Shown in pieces: positions 27,146-39,760 of a DNA stretch of 64,000 bases; the first letter of the stretch is position 1; each line of letters begins with the position of its first letter. Under the pieces are notes generated by a model, which was not told the DNA's origin, ran no database searches, and saw only the letters and a program-made list of their open reading frames with translations. Source of the stretch: Vibrio rhodolitus (GTDB lineage Bacteria > Pseudomonadota > Gammaproteobacteria > Enterobacterales > Vibrionaceae); assembly GCF_003350325.1 (NCBI RefSeq), contig NZ_QLYZ01000010.1:62001-126000 (forward strand), written 5' to 3'. The translations under genes were made by a program, and so were the position numbers.

Positions 27146-28738
27146 ATGAATTTAATCGATTTTGCATCATCACCTTTATCACTGCTGCCTCCGGTAGTAG
27201 CTTTGACGCTAGCAATTGTTACGCGTCGTGTCTTGTTATCGCTTGGCATGGGTATCGTACTTGGCGCGATTCTTTTGGCTGATTACTCGTTGGGTAACGC
27301 TTTAACTTACGTTAAAAACACAGTGTTTGGCGTATTTGTTGAAGACGGTTCAATCAACAAAGGCAATATGAGTATTATTGGCTTCCTGCTGTTACTTGGC
27401 ATGATGACCGCTCTACTTACGCTTTCTGGCGGTACTCGCGCATTTGCCGACTGGGCTCAGTCTCGAGTCAAAAGTAAGCGTGGCGCAAAACTTCTCGCAG
27501 CATTTTTAGGCATTTTCATTTTTATTGACGATTACTTTAACAGCCTAGCCGTGGGTGCGATTTCTCGCCCTGTAACCGACCGTTTTTACGTATCTCGCGC
27601 TAAACTGGCTTACATCCTAGACTCTACTGCAGCGCCAATGTGTGTAGTAATGCCAGCCTCAAGCTGGGGTGCTTACATCATGACAATTATCAGTGGTATC
27701 TTAGTTTCGCACGGTATTACAGAATATTCTGCGCTTGGTGCTTATATGCGCTTGGTGCCGATGAACTTCTACGCGATTTTTGCCCTACTGATGGTATTCG
27801 CGGTTGCTTGGTTTGGTCTTAATGTGGGTAAGATGCGCGATCACGAAATCGCTGCATCACAAGGTCGTGGTTTTGACGATGCTCAGAGTGACGGATTTGA
27901 AGAAGCTCGTGAATTAGATGAAGAGCTAGACATCACTGAAAGTGATAAGGGTAAAGTTTCTGATCTTGTTCTCCCTATCGTCGCGCTAATTATCGCAACG
28001 GTTGCTTCTATGCTTTACACCGGTGGTCAAGCTCTAGCAGAAGCCGGTAAGCCATTTGCGCTACTTGGTGCGTTTGAAAATACCAATGTTGGTACTTCGC
28101 TAATTTATGGTGGTTTGGTTGGTCTGTTTGTTGCGCTGTTTACGGTAGTAAAACAAGGTCTGCCAGCACTAGAAATCAATCGCACGCTATGGATTGGTGC
28201 AAAATCAATGTTCGGTGCAATTTTGATCCTTGTGTTTGCTTGGTCAATCGGCACTGTGATTGGTGATATGAAAACTGGTAGCTACCTGTCAACAATGGCA
28301 CAAGGCAACATCGATCCTCAGTGGTTGCCAGTGATCCTGTTCTTGCTATCTGGCATTATGGCGTTCTCTACCGGTAGCTCTTGGGGTACGTTTGGCATCA
28401 TGCTTCCAATCGCAGGAGATATGGCTGGTAACACGGATATCGCCCTAATGTTACCTATGCTAAGCGCTGTATTGGCAGGTTCTGTGTTTGGTGACCACTG
28501 TTCTCCAATCTCAGATACAACGATTCTGTCGTCGACAGGTGCGCGTTGTAACCACATCGACCACGTTGCGACACAGTTACCATATGCATTATCTGTAGCA
28601 CTTGTTTCTTGTATTGGCTTTATCGTGCTTGGTATTACCGACAACCTGACGATCTCATTTGGCGCAGCTAGCTTAGCGTTTGTCGCGGTATGTTTTGTAC
28701 TTAATGCGTTGTCTAAATCTAAAATGAGCTCTTGCTAA
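27146..28738 (+). CDS. NhaC-superfamily transporter, probable lysine transporter (LysW-like)
   Basis: A 530-residue polytopic protein with about 11-12 transmembrane segments and an acidic cytosolic loop (about 225-275). It shows NhaC-family features: a FIFIDDYFNSLAVG segment near 130, a SSWGAYIMTI helix, and the late STGSSWGTFGIM and GDHCSPISDTTILSSTGARCNHIDH motifs. NhaC relatives are Na+/H+ or amino acid antiporters. Because it is controlled by a lysine riboswitch, I favour lysine (or a lysine-coupled cation exchange), the role proposed earlier for L-box-linked NhaC proteins. Starts ATG 27146. Confidence 0.85.
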   Translation: MNLIDFASSPLSLLPPVVALTLAIVTRRVLLSLGMGIVLGAILLADYSLGNALTYVKNTVFGVFVEDGSINKGNMSIIGFLLLLGMMTALLTLSGGTRAFADWAQSRVKSKRGAKLLAAFLGIFIFIDDYFNSLAVGAISRPVTDRFYVSRAKLAYILDSTAAPMCVVMPASSWGAYIMTIISGILVSHGITEYSALGAYMRLVPMNFYAIFALLMVFAVAWFGLNVGKMRDHEIAASQGRGFDDAQSDGFEEARELDEELDITESDKGKVSDLVLPIVALIIATVASMLYTGGQALAEAGKPFALLGAFENTNVGTSLIYGGLVGLFVALFTVVKQGLPALEINRTLWIGAKSMFGAILILVFAWSIGTVIGDMKTGSYLSTMAQGNIDPQWLPVILFLLSGIMAFSTGSSWGTFGIMLPIAGDMAGNTDIALMLPMLSAVLAGSVFGDHCSPISDTTILSSTGARCNHIDHVATQLPYALSVALVSCIGFIVLGITDNLTISFGAASLAFVAVCFVLNALSKSKMSSC

Positions 28739-28759
28739 AATTCGATAAAACAATGATAG

Positions 28760-28786
28760 AAAGGAAGCTTCGGCTTCCTTTTTTTG
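28760..28786 (+). terminator. Terminator after the NhaC-type transporter
   Basis: AAGGAAGC-TTCG-GCTTCCTTTTTTT, a stable tetraloop hairpin with a long T run. Confidence 0.92.
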
Positions 28787-28928
28787 TGCCCGTGGAAAAG
28801 TGATTCAGGCGAAAGAGAAAGCTAACCAAAGCAAACAACATATAGCCAAGCTCAATCAATGCGACGCAATGGGCTAGATATTGTTATAAGATGAAAAAAC
28901 TTAAATTAATGGTTGAAAAAAGTTAACG

Positions 28929-28956
28929 GCTTGGTTAGTGTGGTTATCAACCAAGC
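28929..28956. repeat. Inverted repeat upstream of hisL
   Basis: GCTTGGTT (28929-28936) and AACCAAGC (28949-28956), a perfect 8-bp inverted repeat around 12 bases. It lies at the probable his promoter region, 23 bp before the leader peptide. It may be an operator or an early transcript hairpin; undecided. Confidence 0.4.
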
Positions 28957-28979
28957 AGAAATGAAGAGCTTAAATAAGT

Positions 28980-29027
28980 ATGCGTAATTTTGTCATGAAC
29001 ATTCATCATCACCATCACCCAATGTAG
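28980..29027 (+). CDS. hisL: his operon leader peptide
   Basis: A 15-residue peptide, MRNFVMNIHHHHHPM, with five consecutive His codons. It precedes a run of alternative hairpins and a terminator, the classic his attenuation arrangement: ribosome stalling on His codons when charged tRNA-His is scarce favours the antiterminator. A start at the internal Met6 is also possible. Confidence 0.92.
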   Translation: MRNFVMNIHHHHHPM

Positions 29028-29029
29028 TC

Positions 29030-29135
29030 TTTCGGGAGATGTACGCGTACCCGGGGGACAGGACACTCCCGGAGGCTTAAGTCAGAGATTTTAAGAATTA
29101 ACCCTCGGGAGACAAAGATCTTCCGAGGGTTTTTC
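29030..29135 (+). terminator. his attenuator
   Basis: The terminator stem AACCCTCGGGA / TTCCGAGGGTTTTTC spans 29099-29135. Upstream, TCTTTCGGGAGATG, GTACGCGTACCCGGGGG and ACTCCCGGAGG can pair alternatively with each other and with the 5' side of the terminator, giving the antiterminator structures expected for histidine control. Confidence 0.88.
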
Positions 29136-29187
29136 AGTTTTACGGCTTTATAAAATATCTAAGTATTACTTGCACAGGGATAACGCA

Positions 29188-30084
29188 ATGCAAACACAAC
29201 GCCTAAGAATCGCTATTCAAAAAAAAGGTCGCCTAAGCAAAGAGAGCCAACTATTGCTTAAAAAGTGCGGTGTAAAATTTAACATTATGGGTGAGCGTTT
29301 GGTTGTTCACTCACTCAATATGCCAATTGACTTGCTATTGGTTCGTGATGACGACATTCCAGGTTTGATTATGGATGGCGTGGTAGATCTTGGCTTTATC
29401 GGTGAAAACGAATTAGAAGAAGTTCGTCTCGATCGTAAAGCCTTGGGTGAACCTTGTGAGTTTGTTCAACTGCGTCGCTTAGATTTTGGTGGCTGTCGTT
29501 TGTCTATCGCGATTAATAAAGATGAGCAGTACAACGGTCCGCAAGACCTTGCTGGTAAACGTATCGCAACCACTTATCCGCAACTGCTAAAAGCTTATAT
29601 GGACAAAGAGGGCATTCCTTTCTCTACCTGTATGCTGACCGGCTCGGTTGAAGTAGCGCCGCGCGCAGGTTTATCAGATGCCATTGCTGACTTGGTTTCA
29701 ACAGGCGCAACGCTCGAAGCTAATGGTCTAAAAGAAGCCGAAGTTATTTTCCGCTCTAAAGCGACGCTAATTCAGCGCTTAGGTGAGTTTGATGCTGAGA
29801 AACAAGAGCTTATCGAAAAACTCCTAACTCGTATGCAAGGCGTACAACAAGCTAAAGAATCTAAATACATTATGCTGCACGCTCCAGTTGATCGCTTAGA
29901 GCAAATTAAAGCGCTGCTGCCGGGAGCTGAAGACCCAACTGTATTGCCACTGTCTGCAGAAAAACAAAAAGTCGCCGTTCACCTTGTGAGTACCGAAAAC
30001 CTGTTCTGGGAAACGATGGAACAACTCAAAGAGTTGGGTGCAAGTTCAATTCTAGTATTGCCAATTGAAAAAATGATGGAGTAA
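29188..30084 (+). CDS. hisG: ATP phosphoribosyltransferase
   Basis: A 298-residue long-form HisG that condenses ATP with PRPP, the first and feedback-inhibited step of histidine synthesis. Start ATG 29188 ([17 protein letters not shown]) with AGGGA upstream; a six-residue upstream extension is less likely. The PRPP-binding [14 protein letters not shown] segment is near residues 171-184, and the C-terminal third is the histidine-sensing ACT-like regulatory domain. First enzyme gene of hisGDCBHAFI. Confidence 0.97.
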   Translation: MQTQRLRIAIQKKGRLSKESQLLLKKCGVKFNIMGERLVVHSLNMPIDLLLVRDDDIPGLIMDGVVDLGFIGENELEEVRLDRKALGEPCEFVQLRRLDFGGCRLSIAINKDEQYNGPQDLAGKRIATTYPQLLKAYMDKEGIPFSTCMLTGSVEVAPRAGLSDAIADLVSTGATLEANGLKEAEVIFRSKATLIQRLGEFDAEKQELIEKLLTRMQGVQQAKESKYIMLHAPVDRLEQIKALLPGAEDPTVLPLSAEKQKVAVHLVSTENLFWETMEQLKELGASSILVLPIEKMME

Positions 30085-30089
30085 TTGTC

Positions 30090-32431
<2,342 letters not shown>

Positions 32432-32518
32432 TAACGGGCTGTCAAATTAGAGACACCACAAATAAGATAGTGCGCTCTGGCTTAAGGGCGAGGGCGCTAA
32501 ATTGATAAGGATATTCCA
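32432..32518. other. 87-bp gap inside the his operon (hisC-hisB)
   Basis: The only sizeable gap in an otherwise tightly packed operon. It contains an imperfect palindrome, TAGTGCGCTC...AGGGCGCTA, around 32468-32500 and no terminator T run. It may be an RNA-processing or stability element, or a remnant; undecided. Confidence 0.4.
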
Positions 32519-33592
32519 GTGAGCAAGCAGCAAAAAATCTTGTTTATCGACCGTGACGGCACGTTGATCGTTGAACCACCAATCGACTTCCAAGTTGATC
32601 GCCTCGATAAGCTAAAACTTGAACCTTTCGTTATTCCAAGCTTACTTGCACTGCAAAATGCAGGTTACCGCCTAGTGATGGTGACGAACCAAGATGGTTT
32701 AGGCACCGACAGCTACCCACAAGCCGATTTTGACGCCCCACATGACATGATGATGGAGATCTTTTCCTCGCAAGGTGTGAAGTTCGACGATGTTTTGATC
32801 TGCCCGCACTTTGAAGAGGACAACTGCTCATGTCGCAAGCCAAAGCTTGGCATGGTGAAAGAGTATCTCCAAAGTGGCAAGGTTGACTTCCAGCATTCAG
32901 TGGTGATTGGCGATCGCGCAACGGATCTGCAATTGGCAGAGAACATGGCGATTCGCGGCATTCAATATCATCCAGAAACCATGGGTTGGCAGCAAATCCT
33001 TAAAGATTTGACTGTTAACGCACGCATTGCGGAAGTGATTCGCACTACTAAAGAAACCGATATTAGAGTGCGCGTTAATTTGGATGAGCAAGGTGGCAAC
33101 CAGATTTCAACAGGCTTAGGCTTCTTCGACCACATGCTGGATCAGATTGCCACCCACGGTGGTTTCCAGATGATTTGCCAAGTGGAAGGTGACTTGCACA
33201 TCGATGATCACCACACAGTCGAAGATACGGCGCTGGCACTTGGGCAAGCGCTTAAAGATGCGCTTGGTGACAAACGCGGTATCGGTCGATTTGGTTTTAG
33301 CTTGCCAATGGATGAGTGCCTGGCGCAGTGTGCGCTTGACTTGTCAGGTCGCCCGTACCTTAAGTTTGACGCCGAGTTTAGCCGCGAGCAGGTAGGTGAT
33401 CTTTCGACTGAAATGGTGGTGCATTTCTTCCGTTCATTAACCGATACTCTCGCTTGTACGCTGCACTTATCGTCGTCTGGTGATAATGATCACCACATCA
33501 TCGAAAGCTTATTTAAAGCTTTTGGTCGTACATTACGCCAAGCCATCAAAGTGGAAGGTACAGAACTACCAAGCAGCAAAGGCGTGTTGTAG
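32519..33592 (+). CDS. hisB: Bifunctional histidinol-phosphatase / imidazoleglycerol-phosphate dehydratase
   Basis: A 357-residue fused enzyme. The N-terminal HAD phosphatase (about 1-165) has the [10 protein letters not shown] nucleophile motif and the zinc loop [14 protein letters not shown]. The C-terminal dehydratase (about 168-357) has [33 protein letters not shown] and [16 protein letters not shown] with the Mn-binding histidines. Start is GTG 32519-32521 with AAGGA upstream. It catalyses steps 6 and 8 of the pathway. Confidence 0.97.
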   Translation: MSKQQKILFIDRDGTLIVEPPIDFQVDRLDKLKLEPFVIPSLLALQNAGYRLVMVTNQDGLGTDSYPQADFDAPHDMMMEIFSSQGVKFDDVLICPHFEEDNCSCRKPKLGMVKEYLQSGKVDFQHSVVIGDRATDLQLAENMAIRGIQYHPETMGWQQILKDLTVNARIAEVIRTTKETDIRVRVNLDEQGGNQISTGLGFFDHMLDQIATHGGFQMICQVEGDLHIDDHHTVEDTALALGQALKDALGDKRGIGRFGFSLPMDECLAQCALDLSGRPYLKFDAEFSREQVGDLSTEMVVHFFRSLTDTLACTLHLSSSGDNDHHIIESLFKAFGRTLRQAIKVEGTELPSSKGVL

Positions 33593-33600
33593 GAGGCACT

Positions 33601-34215
33601 ATGAAACAACAGAAAGTCGTCATTATTGATACCGGTTGTGCCAATGTATCCTCGGTTCGATTTGCCATTGAACGCTTGGGCTGTGAAGTTGAAATTTCCA
33701 AAGATCCTCAAGTGGTTTTGGCTGCTGATAAGCTGTTTCTACCCGGTGTAGGTACGGCGAGTGAGGCAATGAAAAACCTCGAAGAGCGCAATCTGATTAG
33801 TTTGGTTAAGCAGGTAGAAAAGCCGCTCCTTGGCATCTGTCTTGGTATGCAACTTTTAGGTAAATTCTCCCAAGAGAAAGGGCAGAAAGCGGACGCGCAA
33901 GTTGAGTGTTTAGGTTTGTGTGAGGGTGAAGTAAAGCTGATGCAAACCGGTGAGCTGCCATTACCACACATGGGCTGGAATACCGTCAAATCTCTACCGG
34001 AACATCCGTTATTTAAAGGTATTGAAGAAGGCGAGTATTTCTACTTTGTGCATAGCTTTGCCATGCCTGTTGGTGACTACACTATTGCGGAATGTAATTA
34101 TGGTCAGCCGTTTAGCGCCGCGGTGCAAAGTGGTAACTATTATGGGGTGCAATTTCATCCTGAGCGTTCAAGCAGCGCGGGCTCAAAACTTATCGAGAAT
34201 TTCTTAAATTTGTAG
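33601..34215 (+). CDS. hisH: Imidazole glycerol phosphate synthase, glutaminase subunit
   Basis: A 204-residue class I amidotransferase that supplies ammonia to HisF. The catalytic Cys lies in [12 protein letters not shown] near residue 81 and the His-Glu pair in VQFHPERSS near the C-terminus. It forms the IGPS heterodimer with HisF, encoded two genes downstream. Confidence 0.97.
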   Translation: MKQQKVVIIDTGCANVSSVRFAIERLGCEVEISKDPQVVLAADKLFLPGVGTASEAMKNLEERNLISLVKQVEKPLLGICLGMQLLGKFSQEKGQKADAQVECLGLCEGEVKLMQTGELPLPHMGWNTVKSLPEHPLFKGIEEGEYFYFVHSFAMPVGDYTIAECNYGQPFSAAVQSGNYYGVQFHPERSSSAGSKLIENFLNL

Positions 34216-35731
<1,516 letters not shown>

Positions 35732-35735
<4 letters not shown>

Positions 35736-36367
35736 GTTTTCAAGTGAGCGAGATTGCGGCACTAAGCGAGCGTATTGACTGGAATAAAGTGGATGGTCTA
35801 TTACCCGTGATTGTGCAAGATTTCCAGTCAAGCCAAGTATTAATGATGGGTTACATGAACCAAGATGCGTTGGCAAAAACTGGTGAAACAGGGCATGTGA
35901 CCTTTTATTCCCGTACCAAGCAGCGTCTTTGGACCAAAGGCGAAACTTCGGGCAATGTATTGAATTTAGTTAATGCTGCGCTTGATTGTGACAATGACAC
36001 GTTATTGGTTAAAGTCAATCCAATCGGTCCGACTTGCCACACGGGTACTACAACCTGTTGGGATGGCGATAAGCAAGAAGAGTCGCAATTGGTTTGGCTT
36101 CATCAACTTGAACAGCTCTTGGCTGCTCGTAAAGATGCCGATCCCGAGTCATCCTACACCGCTAGTCTCTATGCCCGTGGTACCAAACGTATTTCGCAGA
36201 AAGTGGGCGAAGAGGGCGTTGAAGTCGCGCTTGCGGCAACGTCGGGTGACAAGGCGGAATTAGTCTGTGAATCGGCTGATCTCATTTACCACTTGTTTGT
36301 GCTGCTTCAAGACCAAGGTTTGTCGTTCAATGATGTGATCAACAAGCTAAAAGAGCGCCACAAATAA
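35732..36367 (+). CDS. hisI: Bifunctional phosphoribosyl-AMP cyclohydrolase / phosphoribosyl-ATP pyrophosphatase
   Basis: A 211-residue HisIE fusion. The cyclohydrolase half (about 1-118) contains [20 protein letters not shown] and the zinc ligands in DCDNDTLL and [12 protein letters not shown]. The pyrophosphatase half (about 120-211) has the MazG-like [13 protein letters not shown] with acidic metal ligands. It carries out steps 2 and 3 and closes the operon before a strong terminator. Confidence 0.97.
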
Positions 36368-36388
36368 GGCTACTTTAGCAAGAGACTG

Positions 36389-36420
36389 AAAGGGCTGCTT
36401 TGTTAAGGCAGCCCTTTTTT
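36389..36420. terminator. Terminator after the his operon
   Basis: AAAGGGCTGC / GCAGCCCTTTTTT hairpin (loop TTTGTTAAG) 21 bp after hisI; also lies downstream of the convergent transporter gene and may serve both. Confidence 0.88.
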
Positions 36421-36440
36421 GTTGGAACTATTCTAGGCGG

Positions 36441-37646
36441 TTATATTTCAAATAAGAAATAGAAACCATAACCAACAATTAGTGCGGGAATCGCTGAATA
36501 GAAGGTGGCAACTAAAGCCGCTTTAGGAGCCAGCGCAATTGCGGGGAAAAGCGCGTCACCGTCATTTGAAATCGCATTCGCCAGCTGGGCTGATAGCGGC
36601 GCCGCGCCTGAGATATATAAGCTAGTAACCAGAATTTGTGGTCCACATCCAGGTAACAGACCGACTGCCAGCCCCATTAATGGCATGTAGACGCCCCAGC
36701 CAGAAAATAGCGCGGCAAGATCAATATGACCAAAGAAGGTGGTCAACTCAAACGCCATAAAGGCAACGATCACCCAAGCGGTAACAAAATTGGTATCTTG
36801 CGCGGCTTTTTGTAATGGGTGCGAAGAGACGCTTTTGGTATCTTCAGCCACTGTCGATTCATAGTCTTTGATTTCTTTGGTTAATGACCAAAGCAGCATG
36901 CTAACGATAATTAACGCTGCGCCGATCCACTCTATGCCCATTTCAGGCAGATGGAACAGTTGGTTGATATCGACCTGAAACGATCCTAGTCCAGCAATGA
37001 TAGTGGCTGGGACAATAAGCCATTTCCAAAAAGAACCTTGTAGGTTTATCGCTTTCTGTTCAAAAGCAGAATGAGCATTTTCGTTTTTACAGCAGCTATG
37101 AGGGAGTGCTTGCTTTAATTGCGGACGCAGAAAATCGTCCTGGTGAATCGCATTCACCGCCCAGCCTGATAGACAGCCAACCACAACGCCAACCGCCATA
37201 ACTAGTACGCCAACATCCGGTTTACTAGCAAGGAGTAGAAAGGCTGCATCACCCATGGTTGCCGTCAGTACAGCAACCACCGCGCCAAAGCCCACTCTAC
37301 CGCTTACGAATTGAGTTGTAACGATAATGGCTCCCCCGCAGCCAGGCAACGCGCCGAGCAATGCAGAAAAAACCACTTGATAGCTACGTGAGCTGTTGAA
37401 CAACGCGACAACTTTGTTTTCTTTACTAATGAATAGCGAAACATAGTGATACACAGCTAACGTAAAAGCGACGTAGCAAGAAACTGCCCAAAATGCATCC
37501 GATAGGGTATTAACGGTTACTTCTCGCGTAGCTTCATTGGCAACAAACGCTATCAAAAGGACTGGCAGAAACAAGCGCTTGTAGGTGAGATGAAACTGAT
37601 GCAGCGAAAGAAAATGCGAAAACTTAGTGGTCAAAGTCGGGTTCAT
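36441..37646 (-). CDS. Putative heavy-metal (manganese-type) transporter of the 10-11 TM exporter family
   Basis: A 401-residue membrane protein with about ten transmembrane segments. Two halves each carry a related motif, LGALPGCGGAIIVTTQFVSG (near 96) and VGLLPGCGPQILVTSLYISG (near 330), implying an internal duplication. A central loop has a His-Ser-Cys-Cys cluster. This matches the PF11449-type putative 10TM heavy-metal exporter/predicted manganese transporter family. I prefer ATG 37644-37646 (MNPTLTTKF) because both Fur boxes then lie upstream; earlier starts at 37676 or 37691 would put the first box in the coding region. Direction of transport and metal are not established. Confidence 0.75.
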   Translation of the reverse strand: MNPTLTTKFSHFLSLHQFHLTYKRLFLPVLLIAFVANEATREVTVNTLSDAFWAVSCYVAFTLAVYHYVSLFISKENKVVALFNSSRSYQVVFSALLGALPGCGGAIIVTTQFVSGRVGFGAVVAVLTATMGDAAFLLLASKPDVGVLVMAVGVVVGCLSGWAVNAIHQDDFLRPQLKQALPHSCCKNENAHSAFEQKAINLQGSFWKWLIVPATIIAGLGSFQVDINQLFHLPEMGIEWIGAALIIVSMLLWSLTKEIKDYESTVAEDTKSVSSHPLQKAAQDTNFVTAWVIVAFMAFELTTFFGHIDLAALFSGWGVYMPLMGLAVGLLPGCGPQILVTSLYISGAAPLSAQLANAISNDGDALFPAIALAPKAALVATFYSAIPALIVGYGFYFLFEI

Positions 37647-37658
37647 AGCAAGGTGCCC

Positions 37659-37677
37659 AATAAAAACGATTCTCATT
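37659..37677 (-). promoter_or_regulatory. Fur box 1
   Basis: On the minus strand this reads AATGAGAATCGTTTTTATT, matching 17 of 19 positions of the Vibrio Fur consensus (AATGANAATNATTNNCATT), counting N as matches. It lies 13 bp upstream of the chosen transporter start. Confidence 0.75.
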
Positions 37678-37690
37678 ACCAATATATGCA

Positions 37691-37709
37691 AATGAGAATT
37701 ATTTGCAAC
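37691..37709 (+). promoter_or_regulatory. Fur box 2
   Basis: AATGAGAATTATTTGCAAC, 17 of 19 to the same consensus and part of the palindrome GCAAATGAGAATTATTTGC. It is 32 bp (about three helical turns) from box 1. The pair covers the transporter promoter and is about 165 bp upstream of ppaC. Confidence 0.8.
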
Positions 37710-37874
37710 TTAAATTTCCCGTTACGCTTTCTTTTTATGAGCGAGGGCTGAAACCGATGACAAATTGCAAAAATCAGGTAAAGTATCGGCTTTCGTAAGT
37801 AATTGCCTAGAAATCCATGGTTACGTGGAAAAAACATAATTTAGGCAAGTGGTAAGACTTAAATAGGAAGAGCA

Positions 37875-38780
37875 ATGATTCTAGTTGTAGGTCACAAGAA
37901 CCCTGATAGTGATAGTATCTGTAGTGCAATCGTAGCAACTGAGCTACTGAAAGCGCGTGGCAATGAAGCAATGCCAATTCGCCAAGGCGAGATCAACCGC
38001 GAAACTCAACACATTCTAGAAGTAGCTGGCGCTGAAACTCCAGAACTACGTACTTCTGTTGCTGGCGAGCAAATCTGGTTAGTTGACTACTCAGATCTAG
38101 CACAAGCACCAGACGATGTGGCTGAAGCAGAAATCCTAGGTATCGTTGACCACCACCGTCTAGGTGACGTGATGACAGTGAACCCAATGGAAGCTTGGAT
38201 CTGGCCTGTAGGTTGTACAAACACTGTACTGTTCAACATGTTCAAGATTGAAGGTCACACCATCACTCCGCAAATCGCTAAACTTATGATGTCAGCAGTC
38301 CTTTCTGACACAGTAGGTTTTGCATCACCAACTTGTACACAAAAAGACAAAGATGCAGTAGCTGAGCTAGCTGCAATTGCGGATGTACAAGATGTTGACG
38401 CTTTCATCAAAGATCTACTGATTGCTAAGACAGACATCGAAGGTCTATCTGCTGCTGAACTTGTTGAAAAAGACCTTAAAGGTTACCCATTCAACGGTCG
38501 TGATGTAGTTGTGGGTCAAGTTGAGCTTGCAACTCTAGAGCAAGTTGATGGTATGATTGAAGCGCTAGAAGCTGACCTAGAGCGCCGCTGTGCTGAAGAA
38601 GGTCTAGCATTCGCAGCTGTAATGCTAACTGACATCACAACAGCGCAAACTCGTCTTCTTTACAAAGGTGAGTGGGCTGAGAAACTAGTTAAGCATGAGA
38701 AAGATGGCATGCTAATGATGGAAAACACGCTAAGCCGTAAGAAGCAAGGCTGGCCATGGCTACAAACTGAACTAGCATAA
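37875..38780 (+). CDS. ppaC: Manganese-dependent inorganic pyrophosphatase (family II)
   Basis: A 301-residue DHH-family pyrophosphatase that hydrolyses PPi with Mn2+ (or Co2+). Metal ligands are visible in GHKNPDSDS (His-x-x-x-Asp-x-Asp), VDYSD and the DHH motif of IVDHHRLGD. The C-terminal DHHA2 domain ends with the substrate-binding SRKKQ. Codon usage is strongly biased, so it is probably highly expressed. It is divergent from a putative Mn/heavy-metal transporter. Confidence 0.96.
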   Translation: MILVVGHKNPDSDSICSAIVATELLKARGNEAMPIRQGEINRETQHILEVAGAETPELRTSVAGEQIWLVDYSDLAQAPDDVAEAEILGIVDHHRLGDVMTVNPMEAWIWPVGCTNTVLFNMFKIEGHTITPQIAKLMMSAVLSDTVGFASPTCTQKDKDAVAELAAIADVQDVDAFIKDLLIAKTDIEGLSAAELVEKDLKGYPFNGRDVVVGQVELATLEQVDGMIEALEADLERRCAEEGLAFAAVMLTDITTAQTRLLYKGEWAEKLVKHEKDGMLMMENTLSRKKQGWPWLQTELA

Positions 38781-38803
38781 GTTGCTGGTTTAGCCTTTTG
38801 AAT

Positions 38804-38832
38804 AAAAAACCACTCTTGCGAGTGGTTTTTTT
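38804..38832. terminator. Terminator after ppaC
   Basis: AAAAAACCACTC-TTGC-GAGTGGTTTTTT, perfect hairpin with A and T tracts on both sides; lies between convergent genes. Confidence 0.92.
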
Positions 38833-38882
38833 GTCTTAACTATCGGTAGCAATAAATAGCAGTAGCAATAAATTCTAGCGAA

Positions 38883-39506
38883 TTACTTATCTTTATTCTC
38901 TGCGCTATTTTTTATACTCTCGACCTTTTCTTCCGCTGCTTTTTTCGCTTGTTCTGCTTTTTCTTCTGCAACCTGCTTTGCTTGTTCTGCCTTTTCTTTA
39001 GCGAGCTCTGCGCCTTTATTTGAGTAGTGTGAAAGCAAAATTTCTAGGTTCTCAAAGCGAGGGTGGATTTTATAACTAACAAAAATAAACAGGTTTAATA
39101 AGATAAATCCAAGCAGCAACACAACAGCGCCGTAACTTAACGTTGAAATGGCAGCTTCAATAGCAGACCCAACACCTCTACTGCTGCCGAACATATTAAC
39201 GAGTTCATAGAGCTCTTTTACTGCTGAATATAGTTGGTAGTAAAGATAGGCTAAAGTAAGAACCGCTAGACCTTTAGCAAGTAATTTTGGTAAGCCTGTA
39301 AAACATGCCGCAGCACCGGCTGCCATGAGTAACACCACAGAAAACCCGTAATAATCGATGCCCGTGGTGGATTGGGCGCTGCCAAATATTTTAATTGTGA
39401 TAATGGGTAGAAATGAACCAATAACGATAAGACCGAAGGCTAATGTGCCAATCTTATTTAGAAATTTAGGCGCTGCCTGTTGAACTGACGCTTGACTAGT
39501 ATCCAC
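38883..39506 (-). CDS. Hypothetical membrane protein with charged Ala/Lys/Glu helix
   Basis: A 207-residue protein I do not recognise. Four hydrophobic segments (about 20-40, 54-75, 79-97 and 121-145) are followed by a C-terminal helix of about 50 residues built of near-repeats (AKEKAEQAKQVAEEKAEQAKKAAEEK), a probable cytoplasmic coiled coil. I place the start at GTG 39504-39506 (reads VDTSQAS) because AAGGAGA lies seven bases upstream; a TTG eight codons earlier has no ribosome site. The repeat resembles TolA-like or F0 b-like stalks only in composition. Confidence 0.65.
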   Translation of the reverse strand: MDTSQASVQQAAPKFLNKIGTLAFGLIVIGSFLPIITIKIFGSAQSTTGIDYYGFSVVLLMAAGAAACFTGLPKLLAKGLAVLTLAYLYYQLYSAVKELYELVNMFGSSRGVGSAIEAAISTLSYGAVVLLLGFILLNLFIFVSYKIHPRFENLEILLSHYSNKGAELAKEKAEQAKQVAEEKAEQAKKAAEEKVESIKNSAENKDK

Positions 39507-39674
39507 TGGTGACTCTCCTTGTTTGATCAATATAACGCTTCATGCGAGTGGTTTTGCATATTGTAATACATGTAACTGATTGTAAATATGTATTAGTGTG
39601 ACAGATTTCGCAGCAATCAGTTTGTATTTACCATATTGCTTATTAATGACATCACAAGCTAAATCCTAAAACTA

Positions 39675-39708
39675 AAAAATCGCTCACCACCTGAGTGGGA
39701 GCGATTTT
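39675..39708 (-). terminator. Terminator after the DAACS symporter
   Basis: AAAAATCGCTC and GAGCGATTTTA arms around ACCACCTGAGTGG, which itself can fold (CCAC/GTGG). It follows the symporter stop by about 50 bp, with T/A tracts on each side. Confidence 0.8.
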
Positions 39709-39760
39709 AATTAAGCTTTCAATTTACTTGCTGTTTTAGGAACAAGGAGTAGGAGTGTAG

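Noticed and set aside
29001-29015. Run of CAT/CAC codons resembling a His-tag or metal-binding repeat
   Set aside because: It is the histidine codon run of the his leader peptide, followed by the attenuator.
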